Of a DNA stretch of 64,000 nt, positions 36,066 to 44,720 are shown piece by piece; positions within the stretch are counted from its first letter, which is position 1, and each line of letters begins with the position of its first letter. A model generated the notes under the pieces. It saw only the letters and a program-made list of their open reading frames with translations. It was not told the DNA's origin and ran no database searches. The DNA comes from Novosphingobium sp. PhB57 (GTDB taxonomy: Bacteria; Pseudomonadota; Alphaproteobacteria; Sphingomonadales; Sphingomonadaceae). Position numbers and translations under genes: made by a program. The stretch spans positions 1 to 64,000 of the forward strand of contig NZ_SMBO01000009.1 in NCBI RefSeq assembly GCF_004342985.1, given 5' to 3'.

Positions 36066-36114
36066 AGCCAGCCGCATTTGAAGCCAGCCGCGCTTGAAGC
36101 CAGCCGCGCTTGAA
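36051..36114. repeat. four tandem 16-bp units covering the ROK kinase stop codon
   Basis: Units 1-2 read GCCAGCCGCATTTGAA and units 3-4 read GCCAGCCGCGCTTGAA, head to tail without gaps. Unit 1 encodes the last residues Ala-Ser-Arg-Ile and the TGA stop of the kinase. The unit length is not a multiple of three, but because the stop is in the first unit, copy number changes downstream do not alter the protein. Looks like recent slippage duplication. Confidence 0.9.
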
Positions 36115-36131
36115 GCTTTGCGAGCTGTGCC

Positions 36132-36761
36132 TCAGGCCGTGCGGGAGGTAAGCAGCGCTGCTCCGAAGCCGACGAAGATCGATCCGGTGACGCGGTTGAA
36201 CAGCCGCTTCACCGAAGGCTTGCGCAAGTGGGTGGAAAGCGATCCGCCCGCCAGCGCGTAAGTGCAGTACCAGAGCATTTCGATCACCGCGAACGTACCG
36301 ACGAGCAGGGCGAACTGCGGTGCCTTGGGCTCTGCGGGATTGATGAACTGGGGGAAGAAGGCAGCCGCGAACAGCAGCAGCTTGGGGTTGCTGATCGCGA
36401 TCGTGAAGCCGCCGCGGAACAGTGCGGCCGGCGAACTGCGGCGGGTCAGCCCTTCGTCGACCACGGTTTCGGCAGAGACTTTCGCACGCCAGGACTTGAT
36501 GCCGAGATAGACGAGGTAGGCGACGCCGAAGTAGCGCAGCACCTCGAAGGCACCGGGGATCGCCTTGAGCAGGGCTGTCAGGCCCGCGGCCGAGGCGGCC
36601 AGGACCAGCGTGATGGCCAGCATGCAGCCCGCCATGGCCGCCATGCTGCGGCGAAAGCCGAATTCCACGCTTCGCGTCATGACGTGAAGCATGTTCGGTC
36701 CGGGCGTGCCGGAAAGTAGGAAAACGGCGAAGGCGTAAAGCCACCATGTCTGGAATGTCAT
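36132..36761 (-). CDS. LysE/RhtB-family amino-acid exporter
   Basis: Inner-membrane exporter of amino acids or homoserine derivatives, 209 residues, the usual size, with about six membrane helices. Family features are the N-terminal FLLSGTPGPNMLHVMTRSV, YLVYLGIKSWRAK, and FRGGFTIAISNPKLLLFAAA, the last being the conserved NPK segment. Start ATG 36761 places the first helix immediately. Located between the tandem repeat and a methyltransferase gene, same strand as the latter with about 195 bp between them. Substrate unknown. Confidence 0.92.
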   Translation of the reverse strand: MTFQTWWLYAFAVFLLSGTPGPNMLHVMTRSVEFGFRRSMAAMAGCMLAITLVLAASAAGLTALLKAIPGAFEVLRYFGVAYLVYLGIKSWRAKVSAETVVDEGLTRRSSPAALFRGGFTIAISNPKLLLFAAAFFPQFINPAEPKAPQFALLVGTFAVIEMLWYCTYALAGGSLSTHLRKPSVKRLFNRVTGSIFVGFGAALLTSRTA

Positions 36762-36917
36762 AATTCGTCTCTGCAGGTTTGTCCGTTTCGCGTAGGCCCG
36801 GGGGCGGGGGATCGCAATGGTCTTGGTGATCCGCGCTTGCGGCCTTGCCGCGTATCGGCGACGCGGACTTCGCGCTGGCGGCCCGACGGATTGGCGATGC
36901 GGGGCGCCTTGGCAACT

Positions 36918-36941
36918 GCGCGCGAACGCAGGTTCGCGCGC
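36918..36941 (-). terminator. 10-bp perfect hairpin after the methyltransferase gene
   Basis: GCGCGCGAAC and GTTCGCGCGC separated by GCAG, lying 15 bases beyond the methyltransferase stop on the minus strand. A stable hairpin likely to end that transcript; no T-run. Confidence 0.55.
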
Positions 36942-36956
36942 GGAGGCTTCGGCGGC

Positions 36957-37730
36957 TCAGACCGCTTCGATCAGGAGCGTGTCGATGGTGAAGGAACCGT
37001 CAGGTTCGATCTCGAAGTGCGCCGATACCTCGCTGCTCGCGGCCAACTGGAGCGCGCGGATGGCGGCGGCCTGGACGGGCGGGGTCTGCATGCGGCCTGT
37101 CCAGTCGGCGAAGTCCATACGCAGGCGCGCGCTGGTCATCCGGGTGACGGCAAAGCCTGCGCCGCCCAGCATGGCCAGCCATTGCGCCGCGGAATAGTCG
37201 CGAACGTGCGAGAGATCGCGCAGCAGTTCGACTGCCTGAAGATGCGTGTCCGCCGCCGGATCGGCCGGTGCGATCACGTCCATGAATATGGCCGGGCTGT
37301 TCGGCGCGAGCACGCGGCGCGCCTCGCGCAGGCCCGCTTCCGCGCCGCGCCAGTGATGGGTCGAGAAACGGCAGGCGAGGAAGTCGAAGGTGCCGTCGGC
37401 AAAAGGCAGCGCCTCGGCAGCGGCGGGCTGAACGGCGATATTGGCGAGGCCGCGGCGCTCCGCTTCGGCGGACACCACTTCCAGCATTCTCGGCGCCAGA
37501 TCGCAGGCGGTCACTTTTCCGGCATGCGGTGCCATGGCGTACCCGGCGTGACCGCCACCTGCGCCGAGGTCCAGCACATGGGCGGGCCGCGCTTCTCGCG
37601 CCCGCTCGGCAATGCGGTCGAGATCGGCGCCGGCGGCGTGGACCCTGCTGGTGACATAGGCGGCGGCCGTGGCGCCGAACTGGCGGTCCACCAGCGCATG
37701 CCGGCTGGGTTTGGTCTGGTCTTCGGTCAT
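36957..37730 (-). CDS. class I SAM-dependent methyltransferase (UbiE/COQ5-like)
   Basis: Product of 257 residues. The SAM-binding motif I is VLDLGAGGGHAGYAMA, motif II region is CDLAPRMLEVVSAEAE, and post-motif FADGTFDFLACRFSTHHW matches the Methyltransf_11 pattern. ATG 37730 has AAGGAG six bases upstream and is preferred over the frame to 37763. The protein is divergent from an XRE regulator with a shared 80-bp control region containing a clear palindrome, so it is probably the regulated target. Methyl acceptor unknown. Confidence 0.88.
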   Translation of the reverse strand: MTEDQTKPSRHALVDRQFGATAAAYVTSRVHAAGADLDRIAERAREARPAHVLDLGAGGGHAGYAMAPHAGKVTACDLAPRMLEVVSAEAERRGLANIAVQPAAAEALPFADGTFDFLACRFSTHHWRGAEAGLREARRVLAPNSPAIFMDVIAPADPAADTHLQAVELLRDLSHVRDYSAAQWLAMLGGAGFAVTRMTSARLRMDFADWTGRMQTPPVQAAAIRALQLAASSEVSAHFEIEPDGSFTIDTLLIEAV

Positions 37731-37766
37731 GGGTTTCTCCTTGCGAAGCCCCGATCGGCGCAACTA

Positions 37767-37808
37767 TAGCCTGTTACAATGAACATTGTTATCCTGTTAT
37801 AAAGGCTA
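37767..37808. promoter_or_regulatory. operator region with ACAATG-AA-CATTGT palindrome between methyltransferase and XRE genes
   Basis: A perfect 6+6 palindrome ACAATGAACATTGT (37776-37789) is flanked by TAGCCT (37767-37772) and AGGCTA (37803-37808), themselves an inverted pair. TATAA (37798-37802) next to the XRE ATG at 37811 resembles a -10 element and would give a leaderless mRNA. Probable autoregulatory site of the XRE protein. Confidence 0.5.
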
Positions 37809-37810
37809 CC

Positions 37811-38593
37811 ATGCGGAACGAGGAGCAAAGACGGTTGCTGGGCGCTTTCGTCCGCACGCGGCGCGAGAGCATGACACCCGAGGGACACGACCGGCGACGC
37901 CGCACACCCGGGCTGCGGCGAGAGGAGCTTGCGGCCCGCGCGGCCATCGGCACCACCTGGGTGGCCTGGATCGAGCAGGGCCGCGACGTGCGTCCCTCCG
38001 CCGAAACACTGGCGCGGCTGGCCTCCGGGCTGAGCCTGTCGGCGGCGGAGCGCGACTATCTTTTCTCTCTCGCCGGGCGGCACGATCCGGTCGATCCCTT
38101 TGCCGATGCAGGGCAGGCGGCTCCGCCGGCCATCGCCGCCCTGGTGGGGGAGATCGCGTGGCCATGCTATGCGCTCGACCCGGCATGGACGCTTTGCGCG
38201 GCGAATCCGGCGGCGCGGCAGCTGTTCGTCGGGCTGTTCGAGGACGATCCCGCGCCGAACCTGCTGCGCTATGTCTTCACGCATCCGGCCGCACGCGCGC
38301 TTCTGCCCGACTGGAACGCCCGCGCCGGACGCTTGCTCGCGGAGTTCCGGCGCGACTACAGCCACGGACTGGCAGATCCGCGCGTGCAGGGCGTGGTCCA
38401 TTGGCTGCAGGAACAGAGTCCCGAGTTCCGGGAATCGTGGAACGCGCAGACGGTGCTGGCGCGGGAGGGCGGAACGCGAAGTTTTCGCCACCCCGATCGG
38501 GGCCTACTGCATTTTACCCAGCATACGCTGGCGGACGTGGAGCGTGGCGATTTCCGGGTGGTCTTCCTGCAACCCGCGGAAACGCGCGGCTGA
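37811..38593 (+). CDS. XRE-family regulator with MmyB-like ligand-binding domain
   Basis: Product of 260 residues. N-terminal helix-turn-helix about 8-75: GAFVRTRRESMTPEG, RTPGLRREELAARAAIGTTW, VAWIEQGRDVRPSAETL. C-terminal MmyB-type domain about 105-255 (WPCYALDPAWTLCAANPAAR, LLRYVFTHPAARALLPDW, LREGGTRSFRHPDRG-like), a PAS-like fold that may bind fatty-acid-like ligands in relatives. There is no ribosome site in front of ATG 37811 and a -10-like TATAA lies about 10 bases upstream, so translation may be leaderless. Divergent from the methyltransferase gene. Confidence 0.9.
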   Translation: MRNEEQRRLLGAFVRTRRESMTPEGHDRRRRTPGLRREELAARAAIGTTWVAWIEQGRDVRPSAETLARLASGLSLSAAERDYLFSLAGRHDPVDPFADAGQAAPPAIAALVGEIAWPCYALDPAWTLCAANPAARQLFVGLFEDDPAPNLLRYVFTHPAARALLPDWNARAGRLLAEFRRDYSHGLADPRVQGVVHWLQEQSPEFRESWNAQTVLAREGGTRSFRHPDRGLLHFTQHTLADVERGDFRVVFLQPAETRG

Positions 38594-38636
38594 ATCGCCT
38601 CGCCACTAGGTCGGCGGCGATACGGACCAGCAACAA

Positions 38637-38655
38637 TCATGAAATCGATTCATGA
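38637..38655. promoter_or_regulatory. TCATGAA-ATCGA-TTCATGA palindrome
   Basis: Perfect 7-bp inverted repeat with a five-base spacer in the 261-bp gap upstream of the RND efflux operon. It could be the operator for that operon, as drug-efflux operons are usually repressed, although no dedicated repressor gene adjoins the operon. It could also be a hairpin at the end of the XRE transcript. The rest of the gap shows nothing recognisable. Confidence 0.4.
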
Positions 38656-38854
38656 GAGTATTCCGTTCAGCGCATTTTTCTATCGCCGAGAGGGTCGTTA
38701 GGGGCTTAACTATTCCAGCAGGATTTCCCGTCCGTTTCCGCTGCCCCGGCAGAGGAGGGTCGCAGCGGCGGGGACTCAACCAAAAAATGATTCGGAGAGG
38801 AATTCGCCTGTCCGGTGCGCGTGTCCGCGTGCCGGGCGGCCTATGGAGTTCTCG

Positions 38855-41800
38855 ATGCTAGGTATCGTCAAGACCGCGCTGCACCGCCCCCTGACATTCA
38901 TCGTCATGGCCATCATCATCGCCATCGGCGGCTTGCTGGCGGCCTTCCGCACGCCGGTCGACATCTTTCCCGAAATCAAGGTGCCGGTCATCGCGGTGGC
39001 CTGGACCTATTCGGGTCTCGCCCCGCAGGACATGACGGATCGCATCATCACGCCATACGAGCGCGTGCTGACGACGACCGTCAACGATATCGAACATATC
39101 GAGAGCCAGTCGTTCCAGGGCATGGGGATCGTCAAGATCTACTTCCAGCCCGGCGCCGACATCCGCACCGCCACGGCGCAGGTCACCTCGGTTTCGCAGA
39201 CGGTGCTGCGACAGATGCCGCCCGGCATCACGCCGCCGCTGATCCTGAACTACAGCGCCTCTACCGTGCCGATCCTCCAGCTGGCATTGTCCGGCGAGGG
39301 GATGACCGAGCAGCAGCTCTTCGACATCGGCCAGAACCAGATCCGCACCGGCCTCGTCACCATTCCGGGCCTCGCCATGCCGTTCCCCTCGGGCGGCCGC
39401 CAGCGCCAGGTCCAGATCGACCTCGATCCGCAGGCGCTCCAGTCCAAGGGCCTTTCCGCGGTCGACGTGGGCAATGCCATCGCCGCGCAGAACCAGATCA
39501 ACCCGGCGGGCTTCGTCAAGATCGGCGCCACCCAGTATTCGGTGCGCCTGAACAACACCCCGGATTCGATCGCGGCGCTCAATGACTTGCCGGTCAAGGT
39601 CGTGAACGGCGCCACCATCTACATGCGTGACGTGGCCTTCGTGCGCGACGGCAGCGCCCAGCAGCAGAACGTCGTCCATGTGGAAGGCCGCCGCTCGGCC
39701 CTGCTGACCGTGCTCAAGAACGGCGCCACGTCCACTCTTTCGATCGTCGACGGCGTGAAGTCGGCCCTGCCCAAGATCGCCGAGACCCTGCCGGACAATC
39801 TCAAGATCCTGCCGGTGGGCGACCAGTCGCTCTTCGTGAAGGCCGCGGTCAACGGCGTGATCCACGAAGGCGCCATTGCCGCCGCGCTGACCTCGCTGAT
39901 GATCCTGCTGTTCCTGGGCTCCTGGCGCTCGACGGTTATCATCGCGCTGTCGATCCCGCTGGCGGTGCTGGCCGCGATCGCCATGCTGGCGGTCTTCGGC
40001 CAGACCCTGAACGTGATGACGCTGGGCGGATTGGCACTGGCGGTGGGCATTCTCGTCGACGACGCGACCGTGACCATCGAAAACATCAACTGGCACCTCG
40101 AACAGGGCAAGGGCGTGATGGAGGCGATCCTCGACGGTGCCGCCCAGATCGTCACCCCGGCTTTCGTCTCGCTGCTCTGCATCTGCATCGTCTTCGTGCC
40201 GATGTTCTTCCTGCCGGGCGTCGCAGGCTACCTGTTCGTGCCGATGGCGCTTTCGGTGGTCTTCGCGATGATCGCCTCGTTCATCCTGTCGCGTACCCTG
40301 GTGCCGACCATGGCGATGTACCTGTTGAAGCCGCACGCCCCGCATGGCGAGAATTCGCACAATGCCGGCGCGCCGGATTCGCGCAATCCGCTGGTCCGTT
40401 TCCAGCGCGGTTTCGAAGCCCGCTTCGAGAAGCTGCGCGATGGCTATCTCGGCCTGCTGCACCGGGCGCTTCAGGGGCAGCGGACTTTCATGATCGGCTT
40501 CCTGGCGGTCGTCGTCATCTCGTTCGGACTGATGCCTTTCCTGGGTAGTAACTTCTTCCCCACCGTCGATTCCGGCCAGATCGCCATGCACGTCCGCGTG
40601 CCGGTCGGCACCCGCATCGACGAGACGGCGCTGCGCTTCGAACGCATCGGCGCGCAAGTGCGGCAGATGATCCCCGCGGCCGAAGTGGCCTCGATCACCG
40701 ACAATATCGGCCTGCCGGTCAGCTCCATCAACACCGTCTACAACAACAGCGGCACCATCGGTCCGCAGGACGGCGACATGCTGATCACGCTGAACAAGGG
40801 CCATGCCCCGACCGACGGCTATGTCGAGCGGCTGCGCCGCGAACTGCCGCGCGCGTTCCCCGGCACCCAGTTCTCGTTCCTGCCCGCCGACATCACCAGC
40901 CAGATCCTGAACTTCGGTTCGCCTTCGCCGATCGACGTGCAGATCGCCGGCAAGGACCTGGCCGCCTCGCGCGTCTATGCGCGCAAGCTCATGGCCAAGC
41001 TGACGCGCATCCCCGGCCTTGCCGACATGCGCCTCCAGCAGCCGGCGAATTCGCCGCAGCTCGACGTCGACGTCGATCGCGCCCGCGCCGGTCAATATGG
41101 CCTCACCGAAAAGGACGTGACCACCAGCCTCGGCAACTCGCTGGCAGGAACCTCGCAGACCGCGCCGGTGTTCTTCGTGAATCCCGACAACGGCGTGCAA
41201 TATGCCGTGGTGGCGCAGGCACCGGAATATGCGGTGGATTCCATGAGCAAGCTGTCGAACCTGCCGGTTTCAGGGGCCGCCGCCGGTACCCGCCCGCAGC
41301 CGCTCGGCGCGCTGGCCACGCTGACCCGCTCGACTACGGCCCCGGTCGTCTCGCACTACAACATCGCGCCGGTGATCGACATCTACGGCACGCCGCAGGG
41401 CCGTGACCTCGGCGCCGTGGCAGGCGACGTGCAGCGCGCGATCGACTCGCTCAAGGCCGAGGCGCCGAAGGGTTCGACGATCACCATCCGCGGCCAGTAC
41501 CAGACGATGAACACCGCCTTCTCCGGCCTCGGCTGGGGGCTGCTGGCAGCGGTCGTGCTGATCTACCTGCTGATCGTGGTCAACTTCCAGTCCTGGCTCG
41601 ATCCCTTCGTCATCATCACCGCGCTGCCGGCCGCCCTGGCAGGGATCGTGTGGATGCTGTTCGCCACCGGAACCACGCTGTCGGTCCCGGCCCTGACAGG
41701 CGCGATCATGTGCATGGGCGTGGCCACGGCCAACTCGATCCTGGTCGTCAGCTTCGCGCGCGAGAAGCTCGCGGAAAGCGGCGACGCGGTGAAGGCGGCC

Positions 41801-42052
41801 ATGGAGGCGGGCCTCGTCCGCTTCCGTCCGGTGCTCATGACCGCACTGGCGATGATCATCGGCATGGGCCCCATGGCACTCGGCCTTGGCGAGGGCGGCG
41901 AGCAGAACGCTCCGCTCGGCCGCGCCGTCGTCGGCGGCCTGATCTGCGCCACTATCGCAACCCTTCTTTTCGTTCCCACCGTCTTCGCCTTCGTCCACGG
42001 CCGTCGCCGCGAGAAGGCCGCCCCCCAGGAAGTGCAGGCCGCCCATGCATGA
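38855..42052 (+). CDS. RND efflux transporter permease (AcrB-like family)
   Basis: Inner-membrane proton-driven pump of 1,065 residues with 12 membrane helices and two large periplasmic loops. Conserved N-terminus VDIFPEIKVPVIAVAWTYSG. The TM4 proton-relay pair is GILVDDATVTIENI (Asp-Asp). The TM10 position that is Lys in AcrB (SAKNAILIV) reads here VATANSILVV, so the Lys is replaced. The N-terminus proper is MLGIVKTALHRPLTFIVMAI from ATG 38855, which has GGAG six bases upstream; ATG 38843 is an alternative. It overlaps the adaptor gene by eight bases, and the operon continues to a NodT lipoprotein, giving a complete tripartite pump. Confidence 0.95.
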   Translation: MLGIVKTALHRPLTFIVMAIIIAIGGLLAAFRTPVDIFPEIKVPVIAVAWTYSGLAPQDMTDRIITPYERVLTTTVNDIEHIESQSFQGMGIVKIYFQPGADIRTATAQVTSVSQTVLRQMPPGITPPLILNYSASTVPILQLALSGEGMTEQQLFDIGQNQIRTGLVTIPGLAMPFPSGGRQRQVQIDLDPQALQSKGLSAVDVGNAIAAQNQINPAGFVKIGATQYSVRLNNTPDSIAALNDLPVKVVNGATIYMRDVAFVRDGSAQQQNVVHVEGRRSALLTVLKNGATSTLSIVDGVKSALPKIAETLPDNLKILPVGDQSLFVKAAVNGVIHEGAIAAALTSLMILLFLGSWRSTVIIALSIPLAVLAAIAMLAVFGQTLNVMTLGGLALAVGILVDDATVTIENINWHLEQGKGVMEAILDGAAQIVTPAFVSLLCICIVFVPMFFLPGVAGYLFVPMALSVVFAMIASFILSRTLVPTMAMYLLKPHAPHGENSHNAGAPDSRNPLVRFQRGFEARFEKLRDGYLGLLHRALQGQRTFMIGFLAVVVISFGLMPFLGSNFFPTVDSGQIAMHVRVPVGTRIDETALRFERIGAQVRQMIPAAEVASITDNIGLPVSSINTVYNNSGTIGPQDGDMLITLNKGHAPTDGYVERLRRELPRAFPGTQFSFLPADITSQILNFGSPSPIDVQIAGKDLAASRVYARKLMAKLTRIPGLADMRLQQPANSPQLDVDVDRARAGQYGLTEKDVTTSLGNSLAGTSQTAPVFFVNPDNGVQYAVVAQAPEYAVDSMSKLSNLPVSGAAAGTRPQPLGALATLTRSTTAPVVSHYNIAPVIDIYGTPQGRDLGAVAGDVQRAIDSLKAEAPKGSTITIRGQYQTMNTAFSGLGWGLLAAVVLIYLLIVVNFQSWLDPFVIITALPAALAGIVWMLFATGTTLSVPALTGAIMCMGVATANSILVVSFAREKLAESGDAVKAAMEAGLVRFRPVLMTALAMIIGMGPMALGLGEGGEQNAPLGRAVVGGLICATIATLLFVPTVFAFVHGRRREKAAPQEVQAAHA

Positions 42053-43250
42053 TTCGACCTCTGAACCTGCTCACCAGTCCACCGGACCGGAGAGCCGCAC
42101 CCTCAAGCGCGTCGGAATCGGCGCCGCGGTGATCGCGCTGGCAGTGGTCGGCGCGGGCATCGCCAGCCGCCTGAGCGCCACGCGCGATCTGGAAGTCGTG
42201 GCAGAAGACGCCGCGGTGCCCACCGTCGCGGTCGTCTCTCCGGCCGGCGCGGCCGATGCCGGCGGCCTTGCGCTGCCCGGCACCGCGCAGGCCTTCAACA
42301 GCGCGGCGATCTATGCCCGCACCAACGGCTACGTGCGCAGCTGGCAGGCGGACATCGGCGACAAGGTGGGGGCCGGACAGACCCTGGCCGTGCTCGACGC
42401 ACCGGAAGTGGACCAGCAGCTGGCGCAGGCCAAGGCCGACTATCAGACCGCGCTGGCCAACCAGCGCCTTGCCGCCACGACCTCCAAGCGCTGGAGCGCC
42501 ATGCTCAAGCAGGACGCCGTCTCGCAGCAGGAAGTGGACGAGAAGGCCGGCGATCTCGCCGCCAAGACCGCGCTTGCCAATGCCGCGCTCGCCAGCGTGC
42601 GCGAGCTTGAGGCCACGCGCGGCTTCACCCGGCTCTCCGCGCCGTTCGCAGGTATCGTGACCAGCCGTTCGGCGCAGATCGGCGCGCTTGTCGTGGCCGG
42701 CAATGCCGCTGCGCAGCCGCTGTTCACCGTGTCCGACGTCCACCGCATGCGCGTCTATGTCCGCGTGCCGCAGATATACTCGGCGCAAGTCAAGCAGGGC
42801 GTCGGTGTCGACCTGAGCTTGCCCGAATATCCGGGCCGCACGTTCCCCGGCACCGTCACCCGCAGCGCCGGGGCCGTCGATGCCCAGTCCGGCGCCGTGC
42901 TCGTGGAAGTGCAGGCGGACAACAGCGAAGGCGCGCTGAAGCCGGGCGCCTTCGTCCAGGCCCACTTCGACGTGGCAGGCGGCGTGCAGGGCCTGACCCT
43001 GCCGGGCAGCACGATCCTCTACACCGACAAGGGCCCGAGCGTGGCCGTCGTCGGCGCCAACAACCGCGTGACGGTGCGCCCGGTCACCATCGCCCGCGAT
43101 CTGGGCAAGACGGTGGTGGTCTCGGTCGGCGTCAAGCAGGGCGAGCGGGTGGTGGACAGCCCGCCGGATTCGATGCGCAGCGGGGACGCGGTGAAGATCC
43201 AGAAGCCTGCAGCCCCTGCCGATGCCAAGGGCGCGGCCCATGGCGGCTAG
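42045..43250 (+). CDS. RND efflux periplasmic adaptor (membrane-fusion protein)
   Basis: Connects the inner-membrane pump to the outer-membrane channel. Product of 401 residues. An N-terminal cytoplasmic tail and one membrane helix about 20-40 (VGIGAAVIALAVVGAGIA) anchor it without a lipobox. A split biotinyl-lipoyl domain (TNGYVRSWQADIGDKVGAGQ, then FTRLSAPFAGIVTSR) flanks a helical hairpin, and beta-barrel and membrane-proximal domains follow (VYVRVPQIYSAQVKQGV, LTLPGSTILYTDKGPSV). Its start overlaps the permease stop (ATGCATGA). It also overlaps the following NodT gene. Confidence 0.93.
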   Translation: MHDSTSEPAHQSTGPESRTLKRVGIGAAVIALAVVGAGIASRLSATRDLEVVAEDAAVPTVAVVSPAGAADAGGLALPGTAQAFNSAAIYARTNGYVRSWQADIGDKVGAGQTLAVLDAPEVDQQLAQAKADYQTALANQRLAATTSKRWSAMLKQDAVSQQEVDEKAGDLAAKTALANAALASVRELEATRGFTRLSAPFAGIVTSRSAQIGALVVAGNAAAQPLFTVSDVHRMRVYVRVPQIYSAQVKQGVGVDLSLPEYPGRTFPGTVTRSAGAVDAQSGAVLVEVQADNSEGALKPGAFVQAHFDVAGGVQGLTLPGSTILYTDKGPSVAVVGANNRVTVRPVTIARDLGKTVVVSVGVKQGERVVDSPPDSMRSGDAVKIQKPAAPADAKGAAHGG

Positions 43251-44643
43251 GTTCGGCGCAGCCGCTGCGCTGCTGCTTGCGGGGTGCTCGATGGCCGGGT
43301 GCTCCATGGCGCCCGACTATCACGCGCCCGAAACCGCTGCTCCGCCCGCTTTCCGCGAGGTTGCGGGCTGGTCGCAGGCCGCCCCGCGCGATGCCGAGGC
43401 CCGCGGTGACTGGTGGACGATGTTCGGCGATCCCACGCTGGACGATCTGGAAAAGCGCGCAGAGACCGCCAGCCCCACGCTGGCCGCCGCGCTCGCCCGC
43501 TACGACCAGGCCCGCGCCGCTGCCGGTGTCACCGCATCGGACCTTTATCCCACGGTCGGCGTCAGCGGCGAAGCCTCGCGCGATCGCGTCTCGGCGGGCC
43601 GGCCGCTGTCGACCGGCTCGGCACGGACCTACAACGACTATGTGGTCGGCGGCAGCCTGTCCTACGAACTCGACCTCTGGGGCCGGGTGCGCAATTCGGT
43701 GAAGGCAGCCGATGCGGAAGCGGTCGCTACCGGCGGGGATCTCGCCTCGGCGCGGCTCAGCCTGCAGGCTTCGGTGGCGGACGCCTATCTGCGTCTGCGC
43801 GGGCTGGATGCGCAGGCAGACCTGTTGAACCGCTCGGTGGAGGCGTTCGAACGGGCGCTGAAACTTACCGATACGCGCCATTCGGGCGGTATCGCCTCGG
43901 GCATCGACGTCAACCGCGCCCGCACGGTGCTCGGCAATGCCCGCGCCCAAGTCTCGGCCGTCGCCAACGAACGCGCGGCGACCGAGCATGAACTGGCCGC
44001 GCTGATCGGGCTGACGCCGGCCGAGTTCTCCCTGCCGATGCGCAGCGAGCCGCTCGACGTGCCGGGCGTTTCCGTGGGCGTGCCGTCGGAGCTGCTCCAG
44101 CGCCGTCCCGACATCGCGGCGGCAGAGCGCCGGGTCTTTGCCGCCAATGCCCGTATCGGCGTGGCGAAAGCGGCATGGTTCCCGTCGATCGGCCTCGGCG
44201 CGGCAGGGGGCTGGCAGACGACGCATGGCGATCTGCTGAAGACGCCCAACACGTTCTGGTCGCTCGGCCCGGTCTCGGCATTGCTGACGCTGTTCGACGG
44301 CGGCGCGCGCAAGTCGCAAGTGAAGATGTCGCGTGCGGAGTACGAGGAAGTGGCGGCGAACTATCGCTCCACTGTGCTGGGCGCGTTCCAGGACGTGGAG
44401 GATGCGATCGCGGCCATGCATCACCTCGAAAACCAGGCCGGCGCGCAGAGCGAGGCGGCCCAGGCGGCCAAGCGCACCAGCGAGATCGCGCTCTCGCGCT
44501 ACCGCGACGGCGCGGCGGACTATCTCGAAGTGGTGACGGCGCAGACCGACGCGCTGGACGCGCAGCGTTCGTGGATCAGCGTCCAGACCTCGCGAATGCG
44601 GGCCAATGTGGCTTATGTCCGCGCCATGGGCGGGATGAGCTAG
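43240..44643 (+). CDS. outer-membrane efflux lipoprotein, NodT family
   Basis: TolC-like outer-membrane channel of the tripartite pump, 467 residues. Signal peptide with lipobox: MAARFGAAAALLLAGCSMAG, lipidation at the Cys of LLAGC. The mature protein has the two repeated OEP domains (DWWTMFGDPTLDDLEKRAE, LSYELDLWGRVRNSVKAAD, then LLQRRPDIAAAERRVFAANA, ALLTLFDGGARKSQ). ATG 43240 is chosen because it opens the signal peptide and has AAGGG nine bases upstream; ATG 43222 is possible. It overlaps the adaptor gene by 11 bases. A strong hairpin terminator follows. Confidence 0.94.
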   Translation: MAARFGAAAALLLAGCSMAGCSMAPDYHAPETAAPPAFREVAGWSQAAPRDAEARGDWWTMFGDPTLDDLEKRAETASPTLAAALARYDQARAAAGVTASDLYPTVGVSGEASRDRVSAGRPLSTGSARTYNDYVVGGSLSYELDLWGRVRNSVKAADAEAVATGGDLASARLSLQASVADAYLRLRGLDAQADLLNRSVEAFERALKLTDTRHSGGIASGIDVNRARTVLGNARAQVSAVANERAATEHELAALIGLTPAEFSLPMRSEPLDVPGVSVGVPSELLQRRPDIAAAERRVFAANARIGVAKAAWFPSIGLGAAGGWQTTHGDLLKTPNTFWSLGPVSALLTLFDGGARKSQVKMSRAEYEEVAANYRSTVLGAFQDVEDAIAAMHHLENQAGAQSEAAQAAKRTSEIALSRYRDGAADYLEVVTAQTDALDAQRSWISVQTSRMRANVAYVRAMGGMS

Positions 44644-44675
44644 GGCTCACACCGCTCGGACGACGAATGCACTCG

Positions 44676-44717
44676 AAGGAAATGCGCCCGTGCCGCAAGG
44701 AACGGGCGCATTTCCTT
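44676..44717. terminator. 16-bp perfect stem, bidirectional terminator
   Basis: AAGGAAATGCGCCCGT (44676-44691) pairs fully with ACGGGCGCATTTCCTT (44702-44717) over a 10-base loop. It lies between the convergent NodT and glycerophosphotransferase-like genes and should end both transcripts. The A/T-rich outer ends substitute for a T-run. Confidence 0.8.
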
Positions 44718-44720
44718 GCA

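Noticed and set aside
36051..36114. CRISPR-like array
   Set aside because: Units are contiguous 16-mers with no spacers and no cas genes are nearby; simple tandem repeat.
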